Source: Ornithinimicrobium sediminis
GTDB lineage: Bacteria > Actinomycetota > Actinomycetes > Actinomycetales > Dermatophilaceae
Assembly: GCF_021272345.1 (NCBI RefSeq)
Contig: NZ_JAJSDQ010000002.1
Span: 124,001 to 188,000, forward strand
DNA: 64,000 nucleotides
Direction of reading: 5' to 3'
Under the pieces are notes generated by a model that saw nothing but the letters and a program-made list of their open reading frames with translations, did not search any database and had not been told where the DNA came from. Of this stretch, positions 35,001 through 44,229 are shown piece after piece (the stretch's first letter is position 1; the number at the start of each line of letters is the position of its first letter). Position numbers and translations under genes: made by a program.

Positions 35001-35060
35001 GCCCAGGTAGGCGGTGCCTCTCGACCGCCCTTCCTGTCGCAGCATCCTTCTGGAGACGCA

Positions 35061-38000
35061 ATGTCGCGCCGACTACTGGCAGTCCTGACCGGTTCCACCC
35101 TGCTCGCCACCTCCCTGGCCGTGCCTCTGACGAGCAGCGCAGGGCCGGTGCTGCCCACCCAGGCCGGCGGCCCCACCGTCACCTTGGTGGGTTCCCTGCA
35201 GGACGAGCTGGGGTGCGCGGAGGACTGGGATCCCACCTGCCCAGACACCGCTCTGACACCGGTCGAGGGCAGCGACACGGCCTACACCGGGGTCTTCGAG
35301 GTCCCCGCCGGTGACTACCTCTACAAGGTCGCCCTCGACGGCGCCTGGGAGGTCTCCTACCCGGAGAACGACGTGCCGCTCGTGCTCGAGGGCCCGGCCA
35401 CGCTGGAGTTCTCGTTCGACACCGAGTCCGAGGCCATCGGCATCGTCCCGCAGGACCTTGCCGGCGGCGTCCAGGAGGGTGACGAGACGCTCGCGGGGGA
35501 CAGCCTGCGCGAGTTCGTCACCGACGAGCAGTTCTACTTCGTCATGGCCGACCGCTTCGCCAACGGTGACCCGTCCAACGACACGGCAGGCATCGCGGGC
35601 GACCGGCTCGACCACGGCTTCGACCCGACCGACAAGGGCTTCTACCACGGCGGCGACCTGGCCGGGATCATGGACCGGCTCGACTACATCGAGGGCCTGG
35701 GCACGACAGCCATCTGGCTCACGCCCTCCTTCAAGAACCAGCCCGTGCAGGGTTCCGGCGACGACGTCAGCGCCGGCTACCACGGCTACTGGATCACCGA
35801 CTTCACCCAGATCGACCCGCACCTGGGCACCAACGACGAGATGCGCGCGCTCATCGACGCGGCGCACGGCCGTGGCATGAAGGTCTACTTCGACATCATC
35901 ACCAACCACACTGCCGACGTGATCGACTACGAGGAGGGGGAGTACGGCTACCGCTCGAAGACCGACTACCCCTACGTCGACGCCGACGGTGCCGTCTTCG
36001 ACGACAAGGACTACGCAGGCAGCGACACCTTCCCGGAGGTCGACCTCGACTCCTTCCCCTACACCCCGGTCTTCCGTGACGAGGCAGACGCGACCGTCAA
36101 GGTGCCGGAGTGGCTCAACGACCCGCGGCTCTACCACAACCGCGGGGACTCGACCTTCGCCGGGGAGTCGAGCGAGTACGGCGACTTCATCGGCCTGGAC
36201 GACCTGTGGACCGAGCGCCACGAGGTCGTCGACGGCATGGTCGACATCTACTCGACCTGGGCCGAGTTCGGCATCGACGGCTTCCGCATCGACACCGTGA
36301 AGCACGTCAACATCGAGTTCTGGCAGGAGTTCAGCCCGCGCGTGCTGGAGGCGGCACAGGACGCGGGCAACGAGGACTTCTTCATGTTCGGCGAGGTCTA
36401 CGACAGCAGCCCGGAGTACCTGTCGACCTTCACCACCGAGGGTGAGCTGCAGAGCGTCATCGACTTCGGCTTCCAGGCCCGCTCCGTCGACTTCGCCCAG
36501 GGCGCCGCGACGACGAACCTGCGCGACTTCTACGCGCAGGACGACTACTACATCGACACCGACTCCAACGCCTACCAGCTGCCCACCTTCACCGGGAACC
36601 ACGACATGGGCCGGGCCGCGATGATGCTGGCTGGTGCCGGCTACTCCGGTGACGAGCTCATGGAGCGGGTGCAGCTGTCCAACGAGCTGATGTTCCTCAC
36701 CCGCGGCCAGCCGGTCGTGTACTACGGCGACGAGCAGGGCTTCATCGGGGCCGGCGGCGACAAGGACGCCCGGCAGGACATGTTCGCCACGCAGACGCAG
36801 CAGTATGCCGAGGAGGAGGTGCTCGGTGGCCCGTCGGGTGCCGTCGAGCGCTACGACACCGACCACCCGCTCTACCGGCAGATCGCCGCGCTGTCCGACC
36901 TGCGTGAGGAGCACCCGGCCCTCGTCGACGGCGCCCAGGTCCACCGCTACGCCTCCGGCGGCGAGGGCGTCTACGCCTTCAGCAGGATCGACGCGGAGGA
37001 GCTCGTCGAGTACGTCGTCGTGACCAACAACTCCACGAGCGAGCAGACCGTGTCGGTCCCGACCTACCAGGGCAAGACCCAGTTCCGGGCCGTCCACGGT
37101 GACGACGCGCGCGTCAAGACCGACGCCGAGGGTTTCCTCGACGTGACCGTCGGGCCTCTGTCGAGCGAGGTGTACCGGGCAGGCAAGGCCCTGTCGCCGG
37201 CCGGCAGGCCCAAGGGGCCGAAGGCCGCCGGCGGCACCGGCGAGGCCCCCGCGGTGCACCTCACCAGCCCCTCGGCCGGAGGTGTTGTCGGAGGTCGCGC
37301 CGAGATCCGTGCCGCGGTCCCGGTCAACGCCTTCGCGCAGGTGAGCTTCGCCTACCGCCCGGTGGGCACCACCGGGTGGACCCCGCTCGGCACGGACGAC
37401 AACAAGCCCTACCGCGTCTTCCACGACGTCTCAGAGATGGCCCACGGCACCCTGCTGGAGTACCGCGCGGTGCTCAAGGACCACGACGGTCGGCTCTCGG
37501 CCGACAGCAGCTACGGCGTCGTCGGTGCGGCGAGCTCCGGAGGCGGCGGGGGCAGTGGCCCGGGGCCGGTCGGCCCCGTCGAGCAGCCCGAGGCCGTCTC
37601 GGTGCCGGGCAACCACAACTCCGAGATGGGCTGCCCGGGTGACTGGCAGCCCGACTGCGACCAGGCCCAGCTCGGTCTGGACACCAAGGACCAGATCTGG
37701 AAGGGCACCTACGCGGTCCCTGCCGGTGACTGGGAGTACAAGGCCGCCATCGACCGGTCCTGGGACGAGAACTACGGCGCCGGCGCAGTGCCCGGCGGGC
37801 CCGACATCGGCTACTCGACCGACGGCGGTGACGTCAGCTTCTACTACGACCACGCCACCCACTGGGTGACCAGCGACGCCCAGGGCGACATCATCACGGC
37901 GCCCGGCAGCTACCAGTCCGAGCTGGGCTGCCCGGGTGACTGGCAGCCCGACTGCATGCGTCCGTGGCTGCAGGACCCGGACGGCGACGGCACCTACACC

Positions 38001-40817
38001 TGGTCGACGACCGAGATCCCGGCCGGCAACTACGAGTTCAAGGTGGCCCACGACCTGTCCTGGACGACCAACTACGGGGAGGGCGGGGTCCAGGACGGGC
38101 CGAACGTCGGCTTCTCGGTGCCCAGCGACGGCGTGGTGACCACGATCAGCTATGTGCTCGAGACCCACGTCATGTCGGTGTCGACGTCGGTGGCCGGGGT
38201 CGCTCCCGACCTCACGACGGCCCGGGCCTACTGGGTGGAGACCGACCTCGTGGCGGTGCCGACCCTGGACGATCCCGAGCTGAGCTCGGGTCGGCTGCAC
38301 TGGTCGCCCGACGGCGGCCTGGCCGTGGACGCGGAGGGCGTCACCGGCGGTGACTCCGCCGCGCTGACCTACGACCCGGCAGGGCTGCCGGAGGACGTGC
38401 TCGAGCGGTTCCCGCATCTGGAGGGCTACAGCGCCCTGCGGCTGGACTCCAGGACCGCGCGGCAGGCCGGTGAGATCCTCCGCGGCCAGGTGGCCGTGGC
38501 AGCCTACGACGACCTCGGCCGGGTCACCGACGCGACGGGGCTGCAGGTCCCCGGGGTGCTCGACGACCTCTACGGTGCCTCGGCGAGCGAGGCGGCCTAC
38601 GGCGTGACCTGGCGCGGCCCGAACCCGAGCCTGCGCCTGTGGGCACCGACGGCCCAGGACGTCGACCTGCTCCTGTGGCCGGCCGACGCCGCCGACGACG
38701 CCCCCGTGGAAGACGCGCAGCGCATCCAGATGAAGCGCTCCGGCGACGGCTCGTGGGAGGCGAAGGGCAAGAGGTCGTGGCGGGACGGTCGCTACCTCTA
38801 CGAGGTGACCGTCTTCGTCCCCTCCACCGGCGAGGTGGAGCAGAACCTCGTGACCGACCCGTATGCGGTGGCGCTCACCCTGAACTCCACACGGTCGGTG
38901 GTCGTGAACCTGGACGACCCCGCATGGCAGCCCGAGATCTGGCGGGACTCCACCCCGCCGGCCCTGGAGCAGGAGGTCGACCAGAGCATCTACGAGCTGC
39001 ACGTGCGTGACTTCTCGGTGAGCGACCCCGACATCCCGGAGGAGCTGCGGGGGTCCTACCTCGCCTTCGCCGAGGACGGCTACGGTCGGCGCCACCTGGA
39101 GGAGCTGGCCGACGCCGGGCTCAACACGGTCCACCTGCTCCCGACCTTCGACATCGCCTCCATCGAGGAGGACCCCGCCCAGCAGTCCGAGCCGCAGTGC
39201 GACCTGGAGTCCTACGCCCCGGACAGCGAGGAGCAGCAGGCCTGTGTCAAGGCCGCCTCGGGCGACGACGCCTTCAACTGGGGCTACGACCCCTGGCACT
39301 TCATGGCCCCCGAGGGCTCCTACGCCTCGACCGCGCAGGCGGCCGACGGCGGGGAGCGGGTCGCGGAGTTCCGCACGATGGTCGGCGGGCTGCACGACGC
39401 TGGCCTGCGGGTCGTGCTCGACAAGGTCTTCAACCACACCGCCCAGTCCGGGCAGGGTGAGAAGTCCGTGCTCGACCGGGTCGTGCCCGGCTACTACCAC
39501 CGGCTCAACGCGACCGGGCAGGTGGAGACCTCCACCTGCTGTCAGAACATCGCCACCGAGCACGTGATGGCCGAGAAGCTCATGGTGGACGCCGTCGTCG
39601 TCTGGGCCCGGGACTACCGGGTCGACGGGTTCCGCTTCGACCTGATGGGGCACCACAGCCGCGAGAACATGGAGGCGGTCCGCGCTGCGCTCGACGAGCT
39701 CACGGTCTCGTACGACGGGGTGGACGGCAGCGCCGTCACCCTCTACGGCGAGGGCTGGAACTTCGGCGAGGTGGCCGACAACGCGCGCTTCTACCAGGCG
39801 ACCCAGGGCCAGCTCGACGGCACCTCGATCGCGACCTTCAACGACCGTCTGCGTGACGGTGTGCGCGGCGGTGGCCCCTTCGACGAGGACCCGACGGCGG
39901 ACCGCGGCTTCGGCTCCGGTGGCACCAGCGCCAACGACACCGACCTGGTCCAGGTCGGCCTGGCCGGCAACCTGCGCGACTTCGTGCTGCGCAGCCAGGA
40001 GACCGGGGACGAGGTGACCGGTGCGCAGGTCAGCTACAACGGCTCCCCGGCGGGCTACGCCGAGCACCCGGACGAGGTCGTGAACTACGCCGATGCCCAC
40101 GACAACGAGACGCTGTTCGACTCGCTGACGTTGAAGCTGCCCCAGGACACCCCCATGGCAGACCGGGTGCGCCTCAACACGCTGTCCATGGCGACGGTCA
40201 CGCTGAGCCAGAGCATCTCGTTCTGGCACGCCGGCTCCGACCTGCTGCGCAGCAAGAGCCTGGACCGCAACTCCTACGACAGCGGTGACTGGTTCAACCT
40301 GCTCGACTTCACCATGCAGGACAACGGGTTCGCTCGAGGCCTGCCGCCGGCCGCGGACAACGAGGACAAGTGGGACCTCATGCGCCCCCTGCTGGCCGAC
40401 CCCTCGCTCACGCCGGCTCCGGCCGACATCGAGCTGGCCGCCGAGACGTCCCAGGACCTGCTGCGCCTGCGCTACTCGACCGACCTGTTCCGGCTCGGAG
40501 ACCCCGAGGCGGTCAACGACAAGGTGTCCTTCCCCGTGTCGGGCACGGACGACGGCAGCGCCGACGTCATCGTCATGCATGTCGACGACACCGTCGGGGT
40601 CGACGCGGACGACGAGCTCGAGCGGCTCGTCGTGGTCTTCAACGCGTCGGGCGAGGCGGTCGAGCAGCCGGTGCCCGGCCTAGAGGGCGAGCTTCTCGAG
40701 CTGTCGGAGGTGCAGGCCGAGGGCGCCGACGACGTGGTGAAGGCGGCCACCTGGGACTCCGGCAGTGCCACGGCGAGCGTGCCGGCCTACACGGTGGCGG
40801 TGTTCGTCGGCCGCTGA
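35061..40817 (+). CDS. Secreted bifunctional alpha-amylase/pullulanase
   Basis: An exported starch- or glycogen-degrading enzyme of 1918 residues. A Sec signal peptide spans about residues 1-28 (RRLLAVLTGSTLLATSLAV). Then come an X25-type starch-binding module (about 40-130), a first GH13 domain (about 150-690) with the triad D411, E445 and D515 in GFRIDTV, GEVYD and TGNHD, an Ig-like spacer, a Gly-rich linker near 825, two more X25 modules (about 845-1040), and a pullulanase-type part with a CBM48-like N-domain (WRGPNPSLRLWAP) and a second GH13 domain whose triad is D1527, E1564 and D1681 (GFRFDLM, GEGWNFGEV, DAHDNET). The first domain should cut alpha-1,4 and the second alpha-1,6 bonds. No LPXTG anchor is present, so it is probably released. 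Confidence 0.93.
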   Translation: MSRRLLAVLTGSTLLATSLAVPLTSSAGPVLPTQAGGPTVTLVGSLQDELGCAEDWDPTCPDTALTPVEGSDTAYTGVFEVPAGDYLYKVALDGAWEVSYPENDVPLVLEGPATLEFSFDTESEAIGIVPQDLAGGVQEGDETLAGDSLREFVTDEQFYFVMADRFANGDPSNDTAGIAGDRLDHGFDPTDKGFYHGGDLAGIMDRLDYIEGLGTTAIWLTPSFKNQPVQGSGDDVSAGYHGYWITDFTQIDPHLGTNDEMRALIDAAHGRGMKVYFDIITNHTADVIDYEEGEYGYRSKTDYPYVDADGAVFDDKDYAGSDTFPEVDLDSFPYTPVFRDEADATVKVPEWLNDPRLYHNRGDSTFAGESSEYGDFIGLDDLWTERHEVVDGMVDIYSTWAEFGIDGFRIDTVKHVNIEFWQEFSPRVLEAAQDAGNEDFFMFGEVYDSSPEYLSTFTTEGELQSVIDFGFQARSVDFAQGAATTNLRDFYAQDDYYIDTDSNAYQLPTFTGNHDMGRAAMMLAGAGYSGDELMERVQLSNELMFLTRGQPVVYYGDEQGFIGAGGDKDARQDMFATQTQQYAEEEVLGGPSGAVERYDTDHPLYRQIAALSDLREEHPALVDGAQVHRYASGGEGVYAFSRIDAEELVEYVVVTNNSTSEQTVSVPTYQGKTQFRAVHGDDARVKTDAEGFLDVTVGPLSSEVYRAGKALSPAGRPKGPKAAGGTGEAPAVHLTSPSAGGVVGGRAEIRAAVPVNAFAQVSFAYRPVGTTGWTPLGTDDNKPYRVFHDVSEMAHGTLLEYRAVLKDHDGRLSADSSYGVVGAASSGGGGGSGPGPVGPVEQPEAVSVPGNHNSEMGCPGDWQPDCDQAQLGLDTKDQIWKGTYAVPAGDWEYKAAIDRSWDENYGAGAVPGGPDIGYSTDGGDVSFYYDHATHWVTSDAQGDIITAPGSYQSELGCPGDWQPDCMRPWLQDPDGDGTYTWSTTEIPAGNYEFKVAHDLSWTTNYGEGGVQDGPNVGFSVPSDGVVTTISYVLETHVMSVSTSVAGVAPDLTTARAYWVETDLVAVPTLDDPELSSGRLHWSPDGGLAVDAEGVTGGDSAALTYDPAGLPEDVLERFPHLEGYSALRLDSRTARQAGEILRGQVAVAAYDDLGRVTDATGLQVPGVLDDLYGASASEAAYGVTWRGPNPSLRLWAPTAQDVDLLLWPADAADDAPVEDAQRIQMKRSGDGSWEAKGKRSWRDGRYLYEVTVFVPSTGEVEQNLVTDPYAVALTLNSTRSVVVNLDDPAWQPEIWRDSTPPALEQEVDQSIYELHVRDFSVSDPDIPEELRGSYLAFAEDGYGRRHLEELADAGLNTVHLLPTFDIASIEEDPAQQSEPQCDLESYAPDSEEQQACVKAASGDDAFNWGYDPWHFMAPEGSYASTAQAADGGERVAEFRTMVGGLHDAGLRVVLDKVFNHTAQSGQGEKSVLDRVVPGYYHRLNATGQVETSTCCQNIATEHVMAEKLMVDAVVVWARDYRVDGFRFDLMGHHSRENMEAVRAALDELTVSYDGVDGSAVTLYGEGWNFGEVADNARFYQATQGQLDGTSIATFNDRLRDGVRGGGPFDEDPTADRGFGSGGTSANDTDLVQVGLAGNLRDFVLRSQETGDEVTGAQVSYNGSPAGYAEHPDEVVNYADAHDNETLFDSLTLKLPQDTPMADRVRLNTLSMATVTLSQSISFWHAGSDLLRSKSLDRNSYDSGDWFNLLDFTMQDNGFARGLPPAADNEDKWDLMRPLLADPSLTPAPADIELAAETSQDLLRLRYSTDLFRLGDPEAVNDKVSFPVSGTDDGSADVIVMHVDDTVGVDADDELERLVVVFNASGEAVEQPVPGLEGELLELSEVQAEGADDVVKAATWDSGSATASVPAYTVAVFVGR
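37627..37658 (+). repeat. 32-bp direct repeat, copy 1 (X25 module)
   Basis: Identical over 32 bases to 37924-37955. It encodes MGCPGDWQPDC, the start of an X25 module; the second copy encodes LGCPGDWQPDC. Confidence 0.9.
37924..37955 (+). repeat. 32-bp direct repeat, copy 2 (X25 module)
   Basis: Second copy of the 32-base repeat, 297 bases after the first. The spacing equals one X25 module of 99 codons, so the reading frame is kept. This points to an internal duplication of the module. Confidence 0.9.
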
Positions 40818-40827
40818 CCACGGAAGA

Positions 40828-40872
40828 CGGAGGGCCCGGGCCGCAGGGGAACAGGGTGGCCCGGACCCTCCG
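40828..40872. terminator. Bidirectional terminator between convergent genes
   Basis: A 15-bp stem with one mismatch (40828-40842 with 40858-40872). It lies between the stop of the amylolytic gene on the plus strand and the DUF779 gene on the minus strand and can serve both. Confidence 0.8.
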
Positions 40873-40891
40873 CCGTGTGGCGGAGGACCGC

Positions 40892-41317
40892 CTACGTCGT
40901 CAGGGTCGCGAAGTAGGCGTCCTCCTCGTCGGTGAGCAGCCGTGAACGGATCAGGAAGCGCACACCCTCGGGGGCCTCCAGAGAGAAGCCGCCGCCGCGA
41001 CCCTTCACCACGTCGATCGTGAGATGGGTGTGCTTCCAGTACTCGAACTGGTTGCGCGACATCCAGACCGCGACCGGCTCGAGCACTCCCGCGACGACCA
41101 GGTCGCCCAGGTGCACGTCGGCAGCGCCCGTCATGAACTCTCCCGCGGGGTAGCACATGGGGGAGGAGCCGTCACAGCACCCGCCGGACTGGTGGAACAT
41201 CACCGGCCCGTGCTGGTCCACCAGGCGCCGCAGCAGGTCTGCGGCGGCCTCGGTGACGGCGACCCGTGCGGGGGGCGGCTCGGCCCGGGTCGGTGCGGGG
41301 GGAGTCTGCTCGGTCAT
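40892..41317 (-). CDS. DUF779 family protein
   Basis: A 141-residue protein with the DUF779 signature HQSGGCCDGSSPMC (about residues 42-55) and RNQFEYWKHTHLTIDVVKGRGGGFSLE in parts further on. DUF779 genes are commonly found beside ExaC/AldB-type aldehyde dehydrogenase genes, and here the start lies 12 bases after the dehydrogenase stop, so both are in one operon. The clustered Cys and His residues suggest metal binding or redox chemistry, but the function is not established. Confidence 0.85.
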   Translation of the reverse strand: MTEQTPPAPTRAEPPPARVAVTEAAADLLRRLVDQHGPVMFHQSGGCCDGSSPMCYPAGEFMTGAADVHLGDLVVAGVLEPVAVWMSRNQFEYWKHTHLTIDVVKGRGGGFSLEAPEGVRFLIRSRLLTDEEDAYFATLTT

Positions 41318-41329
41318 GGCATCCGCCGA

Positions 41330-42853
41330 TCAGAAGAAGCCCTGGGCGTCGGGGGAGTAGGAGACCAGCAGGTTCTTTGTCTGCTGGTAGTGGTCCAGCA
41401 TCATCTTGTGGTTCTCGCGTCCGATGCCCGAGCTCTTGTACCCGCCGAACGCCGCGTGCGCGGGGTAGGTGTGGTACGAGTTCGTCCACACCCGGCCGGC
41501 CTGGATGCCGCGGCCCATCCGGTATGCCGTGGAGCCGTCGCGGCTCCACACGCCCGCGCCGAGGCCGTAGAGCGTGTCGTTGGCGATCTTGAGGGCGTCG
41601 GCCTCGTCGTCGAAGCGGGTCAGGGAGAGCACCGGACCGAAGATCTCCTCCTGGAAGATACGCATCACGTTAGTGCCCTCGAAGACGGTGGGCTGCACGT
41701 AGTAGCCCCCGGCGAGGTCACCCTCCAGCACGTTGCGCTCCCCGCCGGTGAGGACCTTGGCTCCCTCCTGCCGACCGATGTCGAGGTAGGACAGGATCTT
41801 CTCGAGCTGGTCGTTGCTCGCCTGGGCGCCCATCATGGTCTCGGTGTCCAGCGGGTTGCCGGTCCTGATGGCCTCGACCCGGGCGAGGGCGTCGCCGACG
41901 AAGCCGTCGTAGATGGAGCTCTGCACCAGGGCCCGTGAGGGGCAGGTGCAGACCTCGCCCTGGTTGAAGGCGAACAGCGCGAAGCCCTCCAGGGCCTTGT
42001 CGTAGAAGGCGTCCTTGGCCCGGGCGACGTCCTCGAAGAAGACGTTGGGGCTCTTGCCACCGAGCTCCAGGGTCACGGGGATGATGTTCTGGCTGGCGTA
42101 CTGCATGATGAGCCGGCCGGTCGTGGTCTCGCCGGTGAAGGCGATCTTCGCGATCCGCGGGCTCGAGGCCAGCGGCTTGCCGGCCTCGACACCGAAGCCG
42201 TTGACGATGTTGAGCACCCCCGGCGGCAGCAGGTCGCCGATGAGCTCGACCACCTTGAGGATCGACCACGGCGTCTGCTCCGCGGGCTTGAGCACGACCG
42301 CGTTGCCCGCTGCCAGGGCTGGTGCGAGCTTCCAGGTGGCCATGAGGATCGGGAAGTTCCAGGGGATGATCTGTCCGACGACACCCAGTGGCTCGTGGAA
42401 GTGGTAGGCGACGGTGTCCTCGTCGAGCTGGGAGATCGAGCCCTCCTGGGCCCGGATCGTGCCCGCGAAGTAGCGGAAGTGGTCGATGGCCAGGGGCAGG
42501 TCGGCACCCAGCGTCTCCCGCACGGCCTTGCCGTTGTCCCAGCTCTCCGCGACGGCCAGCATCTCGAGGTTGTCCTCGAGGCGGTCGGCGATCTTGTGGA
42601 GCGCGACGGCGCGCTCGGCGGGTGAGGTGCGGCCCCACGGGCCGGCCGCCTCGTGGGCGGCGTCCAGCGCCGCCTCGATGTCCTCGGCGGTGCCACGGCC
42701 CACCTCGGTGAACGCCTGCCCCGTGACCGGGGTGATGTTCTCGAAGTAGGCCCCCTTGACCGGCTCGACCCACTCGCCACCGATGTAGTGGCCGTAGCGG
42801 CTCTTGACGGAGACCGGGGAACCGGCGCTCCCCGGGGCTGCGTAGACAGTCAT
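41330..42853 (-). CDS. Aldehyde dehydrogenase, ExaC/AldB-like
   Basis: An NAD-dependent aldehyde dehydrogenase of 507 residues from the ATG at 42853 (minus strand), chosen because upstream codons lack homology. The catalytic cysteine is C302 in [11 protein letters not shown], the general base Glu is in [12 protein letters not shown], and the NAD-binding stretch is [22 protein letters not shown] in parts. The GEVCTC active site and the DUF779 partner are typical of acetaldehyde or chloroacetaldehyde dehydrogenases of the ExaC group. The gene is divergent from a GAF-domain regulator and probably controlled by it. Confidence 0.93.
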   Translation of the reverse strand: MTVYAAPGSAGSPVSVKSRYGHYIGGEWVEPVKGAYFENITPVTGQAFTEVGRGTAEDIEAALDAAHEAAGPWGRTSPAERAVALHKIADRLEDNLEMLAVAESWDNGKAVRETLGADLPLAIDHFRYFAGTIRAQEGSISQLDEDTVAYHFHEPLGVVGQIIPWNFPILMATWKLAPALAAGNAVVLKPAEQTPWSILKVVELIGDLLPPGVLNIVNGFGVEAGKPLASSPRIAKIAFTGETTTGRLIMQYASQNIIPVTLELGGKSPNVFFEDVARAKDAFYDKALEGFALFAFNQGEVCTCPSRALVQSSIYDGFVGDALARVEAIRTGNPLDTETMMGAQASNDQLEKILSYLDIGRQEGAKVLTGGERNVLEGDLAGGYYVQPTVFEGTNVMRIFQEEIFGPVLSLTRFDDEADALKIANDTLYGLGAGVWSRDGSTAYRMGRGIQAGRVWTNSYHTYPAHAAFGGYKSSGIGRENHKMMLDHYQQTKNLLVSYSPDAQGFF

Positions 42854-42904
42854 TGCATGTGCTCCCAACGTCCTTGGTGGGCCCCTGTGCGGGGTGTGTC
42901 GGCC

Positions 42905-42910
42905 ACCGTA
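42905..42910 (-). promoter_or_regulatory. Candidate -10 box of the aldehyde dehydrogenase operon
   Basis: Read on the minus strand this is TACGGT, about 50 bases upstream of the start codon. The repeats at 42920-42938 fall in its -35 region. Confidence 0.4.
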
Positions 42911-42919
42911 GGCAGCGGC

Positions 42920-42938
42920 ACGTTGCATCGACGTTGCA
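42920..42938. promoter_or_regulatory. Direct repeats ACGTTGCA in a divergent promoter region
   Basis: ACGTTGCA occurs at 42920-42927 and 42931-42938, a period of 11 bases, about one helical turn. The second copy overlaps a possible -35 box (TTGCAC, 42934-42939) of the regulator gene, paired over 17 bases with TATTGC at 42957-42962. This is a likely binding site for the divergent regulator. Confidence 0.55.
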
Positions 42939-42993
42939 CCCGACCCGCCCTGCGGGTATTGCCTGGGCGCGCGATCCGGTCTCTACTGGCGGT

Positions 42994-44229
42994 ATGCCTC
43001 GCACGATGCGGTCCGAGGTGGCCGACTCCTGGCGTCGCTCCGCGGCGGCCGGGGTGGATGTCGAGTCCACCGACCCGGCCATCACGCTGCCCTCCGACGC
43101 GCTGCAGGACCACCGCGACGCGCACCCACTGGCACGGGTCTACCCCCTGCTGGAGGAGGTCCTGGGCCGTGCCGCACGGGAGTGCGAGGCCCTGCTCGCC
43201 CTCAGCGACGACGCGGGCCAGCTGCTGTGGGTGAGCGGCTCACGCACGACGCTGCGCAGGGCCGAGCTCATCGGCTTCGTCGAGGGCGCCAACTGGGACG
43301 AGCGGCTGGCAGGCACCAACGCTCCGGGCACGGCCCTCGCCCTCGGACGCCCGGTCGTGGTCACCGGCGAGGAGCACTACCGCGTGGCGGTGCGACCGTG
43401 GAACTGCGTCGCGAGCCCGATCCACGACCCGCTCACGGGTGCCGTGCTCGGGGTGCTCGACATCACCGGGGGGCCGGACGTCGCGGTGCCCCAGACCCTG
43501 GCCATGGTCACCACCGCCGCGCGGCTGGCCGAGGCCGAGCTGGCCCGGACTGTTCCCTCCCGGGGCGTCCACGGCAGGGTGCCGGAGGCCGGCGGGGACG
43601 CGTTCCAGCTGCAGTGCCTGGGCAGGCGCGAGGGTCTGCTGGGCCGTGGTGGGCGCACCGTCGCGCTCAGCCCGCGGCACACCGAGATGATGGTGGTGCT
43701 GGCCGCAGCGCCGGGCGGTCTCAGTGGCGAGGAGCTCGCTGCCCTGACCTACCCCCACGAGGTGACGGCCTCGACGCTCCGGGTGGAGGTGAACAGGCTG
43801 CGCCATCTCGTGGGCGACGACGTGGTGGGCTCACGGCCCTACCGGTTGCGGGTGCCGGTGGCGGGGGACTGGCACGCGGTGCAGGCTCACGTCGCAGCCG
43901 GCGACGTGGCCTCGGCGCTGCGCACCTACGTGGGCCCGGTGCTGCCGCACTCGGAGTCCCCAAGGGTGCGTGACCTGCGCGCCGAGGTGGAGGGGGAGGT
44001 CCGCCAGGCGGTGTTCCGCAGCGGCCGCACCGACCTGATGACGGTGTGGACCCGCAGCCCGTGGGGTGCGGACGACTACGAGATGTGGCGCGCCCTGGAG
44101 CAGCGCCTCCCGGCGACCTCGGCGCTCCAGCCCCTGGTCCGTGCCCAGCTCGGCCGGCTCGACGCGGCCTACGGTGTCGTCTCCTCCCGGGCCCGCGGCG
44201 GGGGGTCGACCGGCAGAGCGCAGGTGTAG
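42994..44229 (+). CDS. GAF-domain transcriptional regulator with SARP-like C-terminus
   Basis: A 411-residue regulator from the ATG at 42994 (an ATG four codons later is also possible). The N-terminal part resembles AcoR-type sensors: EVADSWRRSAAAGV, then a GAF domain (about 50-190) with ELIGFVEGANWDERLAGTNAPGTAL and HYRVAVRPWNCVASPIHDP in parts. It lacks the AAA+ and Fis domains of true sigma-54 activators. Instead residues about 225-290 look like an OmpR/SARP winged helix (TASTLRVEVNRLRHLVGDDVV, RPYRLRVP) and the following 60 residues a BTAD-like helical region (HVAAGDVASALRTYVG). It is divergent from the aldehyde dehydrogenase operon, which it probably activates in response to an aldehyde or alcohol. 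Confidence 0.8.
   Translation: MPRTMRSEVADSWRRSAAAGVDVESTDPAITLPSDALQDHRDAHPLARVYPLLEEVLGRAARECEALLALSDDAGQLLWVSGSRTTLRRAELIGFVEGANWDERLAGTNAPGTALALGRPVVVTGEEHYRVAVRPWNCVASPIHDPLTGAVLGVLDITGGPDVAVPQTLAMVTTAARLAEAELARTVPSRGVHGRVPEAGGDAFQLQCLGRREGLLGRGGRTVALSPRHTEMMVVLAAAPGGLSGEELAALTYPHEVTASTLRVEVNRLRHLVGDDVVGSRPYRLRVPVAGDWHAVQAHVAAGDVASALRTYVGPVLPHSESPRVRDLRAEVEGEVRQAVFRSGRTDLMTVWTRSPWGADDYEMWRALEQRLPATSALQPLVRAQLGRLDAAYGVVSSRARGGGSTGRAQV

Noticed and set aside
37431-40580. A 1049-codon minus-strand frame opposite the amylolytic gene.
   Set aside because: Same shadow effect; the plus strand carries two intact GH13 active sites in a single frame, and the antisense product has no recognisable motif.
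42994-44229. Calling the GAF protein a sigma-54-dependent activator.
   Set aside because: The AAA+ motifs (GAFTGA, Walker A and B) and the Fis helix are absent; only the N-terminal sensor resembles AcoR.
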